In this document: positions 24,489 to 35,800 of the stretch, piece by piece
Position numbering within the stretch: position 1 is the first letter of the stretch
Layout: each line of letters begins with the position of its first letter
DNA from: Oscheius sp. JU75
Lineage: Eukaryota; Nematoda; Chromadorea; Rhabditida; Rhabditidae
DNA: 64,000 nt
Assembly (NCBI GenBank): GCA_037178855.1
Contig: JASJZC010000002.1
Span: forward strand, 6,026,501 to 6,090,500
Direction of reading: 5' to 3'
Made by a program: the position numbers and the translations under genes
The notes under the pieces: generated by a model
The model's input: only the letters and a program-made list of their open reading frames with translations
Databases searched by the model: none
Told to the model about the DNA's origin: nothing

Positions 24489-24553
24489 TCTGGTAGAACG
24501 TTGGAACAGCATCTACCTGTCCCTAACCCCAACGGGGCATCAGCCAAACTTGT
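24489..24553 (+). repeat. 65-bp dispersed repeat, copy 1
   Basis: This 65-bp segment (starts TCTGGTAGAACGTTGGAACA) recurs at 27120-27184 in the same orientation with two mismatches. The flanks diverge at once on the right and have only weak similarity on the left. One plus-strand frame is open through both copies (LVERWNSIYLSLTPTGHQ), which may hint at a decayed coding origin. Confidence 0.85.
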
Positions 24554-27119
24554 GCGCTACAAGTGTCTATCCCGTATCAATTTTGCACACACGCTTCCGC
24601 CTTCAAAACAATCAAACAACTTCTCACGGGGGCAGCTGTCTCTTTGCTGACGCGTGACTAGGAGAGTTCAAGAAGAAGACGAAATTTATGTCTCGCGGTC
24701 CAAAAGAACTGAGGTTCTTTGGAAGGGGGTTAAAGGGATTCACGGGGGACAACATAATTAGTTTGTGTCGGGGGTGGGTCCCCACTTGGCATTCTTCTCG
24801 GGCTCTGCTTCAAGTCACCAACGGAGACACATTTCGGGTTAGTACTGATTTTCCAAGGTTTTGGAAAAGCCGTGACAAAGCAGTTGTTCCATTTTTTTGT
24901 CAGAAATATGTCAGTCGCTTGTCTATCTGTTTGCCAACAAACGCTTAAAACAGTTAACCCACATCAATATTCATTTTTAATAATATAGTGACTTTTGTAC
25001 TGTACTTCTTTGGGAACCTTCAGTTCATAAATCGTGAACCTCACAGTTTGTGACTCTTTTTCCCATTGAAGACATCTTTTCATTTGTTTTACAGTATTGA
25101 TGTCTGACCAAACTATAGTGTGAGTCAATAGTGTAAGAGCAAGCCCTATGCCATCTGTTACTTTTTAATTCTTACTTTTGTATGCTACGCGAAAACCGCA
25201 TTATTTTAAATTATACTACACGAGTACCCACTACCCATAAGTGAGAAGTGTGCTAACTGCTGTAAAAAATGAAATTGGGGAAAAAAAGAAAAATCCTACT
25301 GGTGGTATAAATAAGAAACAGTACAGTCGTTATTAAAAACGATCAGATTTTTTACAACGGTTTTTCAATTGATAGTTTTGAGTTCTTTGCAATAGACTCC
25401 GACCAGCCGGCTTCGCCGACCGTTGTCTTGACTTAGCATGGATAACACAAAAAAAAATCGCCGCTTCTTCAATAGCCTAAGTTCTCCGAAACCTGACTTG
25501 TCAACTAAACTCTTGACATGCATACTTGCCAGCTTTTTTTCTCGTGGTGGCGCACGGACGGACACCATTGCACTTTAGTAGTAGAGAGGTAATTTTAAAA
25601 ACTACCAGTCTGCACTAGGAGCCATTTGTTAGTTTGGTGTCTTGGTGCTGCGGCAGCTTGGTTCCTTTCTGTTTTACACCACGCCTGGCCCCTGGCTCTG
25701 GTCCTTGCGGCCAATTAATGGAGCCAGCCGGTGAGCCTCTCACCCTAGGCGCTACCGGACCCCTAAAGTTGCTATTCAAAATTGGCGCCAGATTCAGTGA
25801 CACCAGGTTTGTTGGGCCGTATTCTTTTTACAACTGCAACTTTTTGTGATTTCTAATTTTGTTGGTGTGGAGAACAGTTGTCGCGTCATAGAGACAGGAC
25901 ACGTGTGTCACTTTTTTCCCAATGCGACACAAGACTTCAACAAAAAAGTTAGTCATCCCTATCTTTTTTCACGCGTCGTCGTCCCTTTCACTCTCCCCTG
26001 AGACCGTGGATCCGTCATAGCCTTTTGTCATTTCCATGAATTTCTACTCTGCTCTCAATTGTGTCACGTCTCCTCTTCTCTCTCGAAGTGGCTACCGTTC
26101 TACTAGAAATTTTCAATTTTGTGGCAATATCACTTTTTCATTTTGGGCCCTTTTGAGAAGGCAATTTGTCGTCGCGTTTCGGATTTCCTTCTTCGCCGCT
26201 TCATATCTGGGGCAACACTCGAAATAAGAGATCGCCCATATTGTTGCGAGCAAGGAGAGAGTCATCTGACAAGAGCAGCAATAAGGCATAGGTTGGGTGG
26301 GCTGAGAGTCCACTGATGAAGAAATGGGATGAGTGAAAAATACTGTAGATGGGTCGTGTTGCGGAGAAATCATTTCTTATGCCATCATTCTTGAACCAAA
26401 CTGCGCGTAATCCTTTAACACCCCGTAAACACATCTCACCGGAGGGAATTCATAGCCATCCCTCCTTGTTCCATTAGATTGAAGTTTTTACCCTCTCTGC
26501 TACAATTCTTTAGTAAAATTCCACTTAGAGAGTCATCGCGGGTACCGGACAGCAATGTCACTTCGGATTTCACATTATAGGTTTGGTATTTTTTTGGAAA
26601 TACAATACCAGTGGCAGTAAATAACAGACTGTTTTTCAGGTCTGATGGCCGTCAGATGAACGGTTGCACAAATCGAAGAATGCAGTGGAGAGCTAGACCT
26701 TGGGCCTCGACGGCAAGTCCTCTTCCAGAGTGGTGAGTCTTTTCAAGATTTTTTGGCGGGAAACGAGCAGTTTCTCGTATGGTGATGGCCATTTGTGCTG
26801 CAGGGAAACGACCTCCATTCCGCGCTGAGAAAGAATTTCCCATCCGTCATCACCTTCCCATACCTCGAGTGTTGAGAAAAGTAGCTTTGCACCTTCAGAA
26901 AACTTTTTTAAATTTTTGGATCCATTAAAAACTGAATCCCTGTTTAACAGCTTATTCTCTCCTCAGTAGTCTTAATATTACGTACTGGTCACGAAAGTAA
27001 TGGACAAAATTTGTGAACTAATCAGAATTCAACCAGATAGTTCCGCACATCATTTTGATCTAAACCCAAGACAGTAATTATGAGCCCTTGGCATGTATTC
27101 TCGCGCGTGCGAACTCGTA

Positions 27120-27184
27120 TCTGGTAGAACGTTGGAACAGCATCTACCTGTCACTAACCCCAACGGGGCATCAGTCAAACTTGT
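27120..27184 (+). repeat. 65-bp dispersed repeat, copy 2
   Basis: Second copy of the segment at 24489-24553, differing by C-to-A and C-to-T at two positions. The sharp right-hand boundary suggests a defined unit and not a fading duplication. Confidence 0.85.
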
Positions 27185-29830
27185 TTTTGAAAACCCGGCA
27201 AAACAGTCCAGTTCTCTGGTTTTGTACTTTATCGTTACGCGAAGTGTCAGAGAATATTCGAGTCGTTTGCTAAGTCTTGAATTCTGTAAAACTGTCTTAT
27301 CCTTGTATTCACTTTTTTCCCGAGGCACGACACAAGTCGCAGCTGTGCTCATCACTCGTGAGGGTAATCCCCCACTCAGACCTCCATCATTTCGACCTCT
27401 CTTCTGACGGCAATCACACCCTTCCAAAGTGTGGTATATTGCCATTTCAAGTGGGGTCACGCCCATGCTCTTTTCAGTTGATTGCAAAACCGAGCATACT
27501 GTCAGTTTCTCCTTTCCCTTCCCTCGCCTCTCTTTTTGATCCTAGAGAATTTGATGGATGGATTAAGTCCTCTCTCATAGAGAAATGAACCCAAATGTGT
27601 CCTTTTCATTCTGGAGCGGGGGCAATCGTTGGTTAGCTCTTGGCAAAAAATGGGTTGCAACGTTCTCCCACCTCTTGTTTTCACATAGCACATTTTATGT
27701 ACAGATTTGTACAGTAGTCTCGTATCTCTCTGACAAAGTCGGCTGTTCGCGTGCTCACAATGGCAGTCCATTCCGCGACAAACGAGTCATATTTCTATGT
27801 CAATCTCTTCCCGAGTCTCTACCTTTACGACCGTTTTCGGATCTACTAAAGTAGAGTGTAGAGTGTTTCCCGTCATTCCAGACGGCCCTCTCCGCTGCAT
27901 GAAATATTCGGAGGCATTACCGGAATGAATGAATTCTCTCTCCCCACTTCTCCTCTGCTTCCACCTCCAGCGCGTATCCCATTCCGTTCTCATAATGTAC
28001 CACGTGGCTCTGCTCGTCTTTCAGGAGTGTTGCCTTTCCCTTCTTCCAGATGTCTAGAATGCTATAAAGTGGTCGCTGTGTTCCGCTCCGTTTCACACAA
28101 GGGGCTCACGCGCAAAAATCTGGTAGCAGCCAATGACTCTCAGTTCATAGGCGGTAACAGTGGTTCTCTCTGTTGGCTGAGTTCCTTGGCCCGTCAACCT
28201 TTCTCAGACCCCGTAGTTTCCTCTGAAGGGCTAAGTGACTCTCTATCACGTTTCTCACGCTTTCACAGTTCCTTGTTCAGTAGAAACATTACTAAATACC
28301 ACCACCGCTAGAGCTGTTAGGGTGTATGCCTATTGACCTGAGGCTCCTGTATAGCCGAAGTGTTCACGAATGTGCGTGTAGGAAGACAAGACAACCATTT
28401 ATGTGATTTGCGTGTTCCCCACCCGGCAATTACAGCAGCCTCACAGCCTTCTGCCTAGATCTCTTTCTCCTGCATCCTTTGTCTTTACGAAGATCTTCGC
28501 GTGGGAAGCAACAGGATGCCGTTACGTCATAGCGTCACTTCCTCTGCGTTCTAAACTTTCAAGCTATATAAACTTATAAAGGTCTAGAATCAGTAACCCG
28601 CTAGGCTTTACTCTGGGGAGACAATTAGGCTTATTTCTTGACCTTTGTTTTCCTTAAAAAGCAAAACAGCTTTTAAAGTCGCTTTAAGGTGATTAAAGAT
28701 TCTTCCTACAATAGTTCTGAATGTTGAAAAAAAGGCAAACTGCGATAAATAATCTTTTGTTAGCACAGCTCGACAGACCTTATAGATGTTCGCAGGAAAT
28801 CACTGAGCGAACTCCGCATTCAGTTTCCTTTCATGGAAAAAATGCACTTCCCCGTCGCTAGCAACATGATTTTTCGGCGGAAAATGTCTTTGCGGAGCCA
28901 GCCCAGTCGGTATCAGTTGCGAGCCATCAAATGTGTCTCTTTCGACGGCTGTGCTTCCACATTCCCAGATTGCAGTAAATAACGACGAGCACGAGCCTGT
29001 TTTGATCTCGCGACTTAAGTTTCTTCCTCCTGCGACTCATTAACTCTAACGCGGGTTTCAAGTCAAGCGGATGTCTCGTTGAAGAGTTCCTAAGGCTTAA
29101 AGACGAGACGCGTCAGAACGAGAGCAACCAAATTGGGTTTGCCGGCTCCCGGGACGCCTTCCAACGTTTCCGGCTTTCTTCTATTTCTTACCTTTTTGCT
29201 TTGACAGATCTTCTTAACGCCTCGCTCTCGTACTCATCAGAATTCCCACGATTGGCTTTAAAGCTTAGACTTCACACACAAATGTTTCCCATTTTTCTTC
29301 TGTCTAAAATTATAACGAGCCTTTCATAGACAAAAAAAACTTTAATATGATTCAGTTAAATAGATTATAGAATTTTTCGGTTTTTAAAGCTGAGCCACAC
29401 TTGTATTCAGCTGGTTTAAAAAAGTCTGCTTATTTGAAAGCTTTTGTCTAAGAAACTCAGATCGTTTTTCTCTTTCTATTAATCGATTTTAAAATTATAT
29501 ATATATATGATCTTCTTACTCTCCATCATCCACTCTCTTACCTTTTCTCTGCACCAGTACGGTCAGCCATTGCAGGCGACAATCTGGCGCCAACTTGCGA
29601 CATGGCTTCTCGTCGGCATACGGTCTGGTTCGTGCCAGGATCCCGACGGTAGGTCATCGACCTCTTGTCTTATCAAAATTATGGGACCCTGGGGTTAGGA
29701 ACAAGGGGGCGGGGAGAGGAGAGGGGAGGAGGACGGATAAAGCGCGGAATGGAGGTTGTTGTTGCCCTGCGTGCCTGCCGCCCGTCCCAGAGAGCCAAAG
29801 CACACACTCACAGGCCCCCAAGCCACCAGA

Positions 29831-32800
29831 ATGCCGCGGCGTCGTGCCGCCGGCGCTACTGGTGGCAGCGGAGGTGGTGGCGGTTTCGGACTCTCGAGCC
29901 TGAGGCGTGAGCTTCTCTCTCGGGCCACATTTGGTCATCACCGTGCTGCTGCTGCCCCGAATCCGCTGCCACAAAGCGCCACCTTCAGTGCCGAGCCGGC
30001 TGCACATTTGGCTCCCGGTGGTGGTCCTCATCATGCAAGACGCGAGTCCTTCCTCTATCGGCCTTCTGTCGATGACCGGGAGACTCTTCGACCAGTCAGT
30101 CGAGCCAGTTCCATCACTTCGTCCAACGACCACGGAGGGTAAGTCCCATCTCTCAGTGTCTTTCCCAGCGCATAACCAATTAGCCGAATTTATGTGACAA
30201 GAACATGAGTAGCACAAAAGTTCTTCCTGGATTTACCAGTTCACAGTATTCTCTACAGAAAACCGTTGAGAAATGACCATAAGTGATAGAAATGACCATG
30301 TGTCTAAAACATGATCACTTTAAAGGCATTCCCCGATCTTTGATAATTAAAAAAAATATCCTGGTTACCAGTTCTTTTCCACTACATTTCTCTCCAGGAA
30401 TTCCGCCCGCTTGGCCAGAGAAAGGTCAGATTGTGACGTAGAGAAGAAGAACTTCTTTCGTTCTCTGGCTTTAGTCTAATTGGCGTCCAGATTCTAGCGC
30501 CTCTTTGTTTATTTGAAAAAGGGCTCTCTTTGTGCATATGAATCGAATTGTAGTCCCTCCAGTCCTTCTCTCTCTCCCTTTCTTCATCCAAAATGTATGG
30601 TTCTGGCTGATAAGTCAAGGAGTGAAAGAGGGAGTGAGATCGATGTTAGCCCGGTAATTCGACGACTCTTCCGCCGGCAATTATGACGAAGGGAAGAAAC
30701 GGGAGGCCCTCACTCTGAGTTGAACAGGCCCGCGCGGGGTCTCATCGATTCTAAACATATTTCAAAGCGTCCAAAGCGCCTAGGGGCACTAGAGGGCTTG
30801 TCTCCTCTGCGCATGACTTTGACTTCTGGGAGTCACAGACACCTGGGGGAGCAGAGGAACGACTGAAAACATTTTGGAGTCAGGTGTGGCGGGGAGCGCA
30901 TCTTTTGACAGATTATGGCAGCCATGCCTCTTGCGTGTGAAGGGTCCGAAATCAAGAGCGGGGAGAGAAAGAGACTGGTGTGCACATTTGGCCGTGACTA
31001 ATGGACTCAATTACGGCACCTTCTTACGCGGAAATTGTTAGGTTTTCGTGCTCGTGAAGACAAAACCGAGTGCAGCTGTGAAATAGCCAAAGAGGTCGAG
31101 TACGGTAAGCAACTGAAATACAGAAAGTATAACGCAAGGACTGAAACTTGATCAGTGTAATACCAGTTCCAGATGGCCTAAATTATTTGACTGATGTATT
31201 TTGAGATTCAAGTTTTACATTCCCACAAATTGTAGTTTTGATTGACTGTATTTTTGGTACGACCGAGCGCCTACCGTACGATCTCAGCGCCTAAGGCGAA
31301 CAACCTCACTGTGCTCCACGGATACCGAGTCGTTCGGACATTCGGTGGCCGAGAAGTTTTTTGTGTTTCACGTTTTTCGATTAGCAAATTTCAATTGTTA
31401 GAGACCGAATTGTCTTATTTCCACTGTCACTGGAATGTTTGAAAAGTATTAGTATTTTTGCGCTCGTAGTCACTCTACGTAAAATTCACATGTCCTTAAC
31501 TTTTTGCTCGATTGGGGAATCTGTTTTGATGCACTGACGACATTGACATCTATATTTAGTGGCAAACACGAGTCTCCTACTCCAATTTATGTCCTTCTCC
31601 TGAAAGACAGGAATGTGGTGATCAGTTATCAAAAACCGTCCTGGTAGTATTCGCGTCCCCTTCGCGTGACCATGGCTCCCAGGTGACCATCGTTTGCCAT
31701 CATTTTTCGCTAACAGATCCCTGCATTCCTTTCCATTGTCATTTCAATCGCTACGTCGTTGGGAATGATCAAATGGATTACAGTCCTATTTATGCAAAAA
31801 GACCTGACTTTACAATAACTCGTTTCTCCAGGTTTGAAAGCCACTGGAATCAACAGCAATTAGGCCTCTCTCTCTCCATATAATTATTCTGATCTCATTT
31901 GGCTCTCCTCCAGCTGGTGTCGGGGCTGTTGGATTGCTGCTGACGTCGACGACGACGTGCGCCCATTGCCAGTCGTTTTATGAGCTACACGCGCTGGAAA
32001 AGACGAGACAGTTGGCTTAGAAAGAAAGGGGATCAAGGATTGAGTTATGTGATATACTGATCAGGAACAATCGACTCGGAGAAAAAAAGAATCCTAAAGC
32101 ATAATGCTACTTTGACTTTTGGCTCTCACATATAGGAATCGAATGGTGGCGCGGTTTTGTCATATCTGTGCATCATTGTTGTCATTGTCTAAATTTCCTG
32201 TCTACCAGTCCCTTCTCTAGACAACAGTCACATCTTCAACCTACTAGGCGATAGAGCTCGACCAATTGAATTTCCCTCCAAGATTCTCTCTCGCCTCGTA
32301 AGAGAGAAGACTCCCACGAAATACGATCAGTCGGTGTTGCCCATCTAAATTGCCATCTATCCCCCATTTTAGTCATGAGCTTTCACCGCCAGCAAACGTG
32401 TCCCGAGTAAGTCGAGAACTCTAATGCTACTGCAACTTTTTACATGTGTTTAGAAGACCAGTTCGAAGAAAGCCGAGCAGTTTCATCGTTCGCAGCCAAA
32501 GTATCAAGTGAATTTCCCTTTTCTTTCTTTTGTTGAACAAGAACGTGTCGTAGATAAATGCGAGACAATCGAATTCTCTAATCTAGATGAAATTAACCAT
32601 GCTCTACTTGGCATGACTTTTTGAGAAGATTTCTGGTTTCTTCCTATTTTGGAGGGTGCCTAGCAGCAAATATTAGGTATTCACAGAAGAACAACAAAAA
32701 CTTGCCGACGTTCCAAGGAACAGGAACTTCTTGTTTGAAAATTTTAACAAATATATTGTAAGAGTTTGATCTGGTGGCCATTATTTTCTGCACTATCCCA

Positions 32801-35800
32801 GGCCTTCTCTGCGATGTGTTTTGAACAAATAGATAATATTTATCCCTGAGCTGAAGTACATTTTGTTTTTTTAATAATAGTCTTACACAGGGTATGTCAG
32901 CTATAGGTTTTCTGGGATTTATTTTTTAATATTTTCTGTAGAAATCGTCACTCCCCGTGTCCTGCGTTCCTTCCCCGTTATTTTTCGGCTATTTTCCTTC
33001 CGGCTCTCAAATATTCCCACTGGGCCGCATATAAACCCATTTGATAGCCTATTGAAGTATAGTGGAGTCTCGACAGTTGCAATCCTTGGACTAGACCGGT
33101 TGGGGTTGTGTCAGATGATGTGGTTGGTCTCGTCTCTCCTTCACATGTGACTGAATCGTGTCTTCTCATCTCTCAGACTCACGGCTTCATCTCTGTCTCG
33201 ATTTCGCCCGCGTACAGCGACGATAGGGGGTTTACTTCCGGCGGACAGGCAGCCCGCCGTCTTTGTTGCTTCGCCATCCATCTTCTTTTCTGTGCCATGT
33301 CGGATCACTGTGCTGACTGTGCGGATCGCCACGCGCCGCCTCACCATCTTCTCGACTTTTTCAGGTCCTTCTACTTAGTTTCGCGCCAACTTTCTTGTAT
33401 ATTCAAAAAATTTCGGTACTACCAAGGCTCTGCAAAGTTGCATCTCTATTTGTCTTCAATAATTTTGCAGAGCATCTAAGGTCATCTTAGGCTTTTAAAT
33501 TTTAGACAAGAGCTACTATGAAAGTGAGAGGATTCCAGGAGCTCAGCACACTGATCCCTCCTAAAGACTTTCCCCGATTAGGCTCACTTTTCGGTTGGCT
33601 GGAGAGTGTGCGCGTGAAACCAAATACGCCCTCCAAGTGTTGACTTTTATGCCTCTCGGGTCTGCAGGAAATCACGAGGGAGAGAATAAAGGGCCTGAAG
33701 AATACGGAAATTCAAAAAATGTCTGATTGGAGACGAACTTCCAGAATTTGACCCATTCTATTGTCTTTTACCATTTATGGGGAGGAGTCTGGATTGTTGG
33801 GGGACAAAAAAGAGGGGGCCCTGTTGGTGAGAGTGAAAGAGGCGTGGCCCGGGGGTCGCACGCCGTTGCCGTCGACAGATCCCACTCTCCTCTAACCTCA
33901 CAGCGCAACCAGGCCCTGGTGTCCCTAAAAGAAACGATGCCAATATCAGCAGCCCCTCGAAAGATGGGCATCGCCGGCTTCAGGTCCCTTTTTACCTAGA
34001 CATCCCCGTTTCTAATTCTTGCTTTTTCAGACACGGCGATGATCTCATCGTGACCCCTTTTGCTCAGCTGTTGGCCTCGTTGAGGAACGTGAGGAGCAAT
34101 TTAATCTCGATTTCTAATGTTCCGGCAAGTTCTTTTTGTTTTTCTCCCACTTCTGCTAATTGGTTGGCTATTAATCATAGTGTGTAAAAGCCTCCGGTTC
34201 CCTGGGAAGCATTATTCATTAATCTCTGTGCTCAGTATTATTGTTATACGTAGACGGCGGAAATTGTCGTTCCGATGATGAGAAAACACTAAGTTTGTCG
34301 TTATTCATTTTGAAATAACAGTTCTTTCGTGTCATGCTCACATCAGATTTAAGTAGATTTTAAGTAGAAGCCAACTACACATGCACCTTTTCTTCGTCTT
34401 TCAATTCTAGTTTTGACTTCCTCATCAGTAGGACCCTTCCCATCCTAATTTAGCATATTAACCTAGTCCTTCTGCGGCCTTCAAGTGCATATGTCCCCCC
34501 GGGTCTCTCTCACTTGGCCAACAACTTCGATCCACCCCCCGTGGCGGCCGTCAGCCTGGCTACACAATTGTCATTATGCATTTCAGGTACCGGAGGATGG
34601 TCGTCATGCTGCCCGAACGGCAAAGAGGCCACCTCTGCACAATTGTCCTCTGCCGGATAACGTGACTCAATGTGCACAGGAGACTCTGGGTAAGTTAAAC
34701 GTCATCTATGTTACAAATGGTCGCGCGTGATTCTTAGGCTAGTTAGGTGAACAGTGTGTGAGTAAACCCGATAGTAAACAGAAAATATTAGGGAACAATG
34801 GGTAGCTGAAGGACAGCTGGTCAGCTCGTTCAATGAGAATCATTATTACAGTATAATGACATAACTTTAGGGGTTGTTGTTCGTCTATAGGTTTTTACAG
34901 TAATCCTTGAAGCGGAACTTTCTAAAGTTCGAGCTGGGTGTAATGTGTAGGTAGAACCAAAGTAGAACAGAATCAGCTGACTGCCACCCATTTTATTGAA
35001 CGGTTCGTCTTCGTCTTGTTTCCAACGAATAGTTGTTTTTCTAGAATAAGACTCTGGGCTCCAACGCATGACATACTAAGTAGGCCGAAACAGAGCGATC
35101 AACTTCTCAGACGAAGTCAACTGGGAATTTAAATGAAGAATTCAACTCTTCGCAAAAGAAAGGTTAAGGCATTTCAGTGCTAGAATCACCAACAGTCAGA
35201 CTTAACGATTGAAACCGTCCGGTTATTTTTTAAGCACTAACTGTGCGGTTTGAGATTCGCAGTTTGTGTGAACCCGTGTTTGTTAATGGGACTCAGAGGC
35301 TAGGATACCCGACTCCCAAATTCTGCTTTCCTAGCTACCAGCAGAGAGTTTTTGAACTGGAACGTTGAAAACTGGGTAACTTTCCGGGAAATATCTTAAG
35401 AACGTGATTAAGTACGGTGTGCTTTCCGGACAATGACGACTGTCCATCACGTTCTTGCCTCAAGAAATAATAGCTAGTTGGGCAAACACTGTTTTGGGTT
35501 ACTGTAGCCTGAGTTTCTGTAACAAACTCGTTTTCAGAAGAGTTGGACTGGTGTCTGGACCAGCTGGAGACCATTCAGACGCACCGTTCTGTCTCGGAAA
35601 TGGCTTCTTCGAAGGTGAGCTTCTTTCCCCCGTGTACAGAAGGTGTCGCGCGCTCGCCGTTTCCGGCAGCTGACACGTTGATGGATCAGTTCTTTGATTG
35701 GATTTGCAACCAATCTCCAAAAAGTGTCGTGGGGGAAGAACAGATCTGTGTCCCGTTAGCTGGCCAAGCCTTTTCTCTTCTCTATTCCAAAGATTCACGT

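Larger units (their letters stand above)
22275..29830. other. gene-poor region, 7.5 kb
   Basis: No exon chain with family similarity was found on either strand. It contains a 65-bp repeat present twice, a near-perfect hairpin, a short (TA)n tract at about 29497-29508 and several short frames without support. A frame at 23624-23741 starts with a hydrophobic MIRLVLLVLILSR but has no further evidence. GC-rich sequence from about 29580 on is likely the 5' UTR or promoter of PDE4. Confidence 0.45.
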
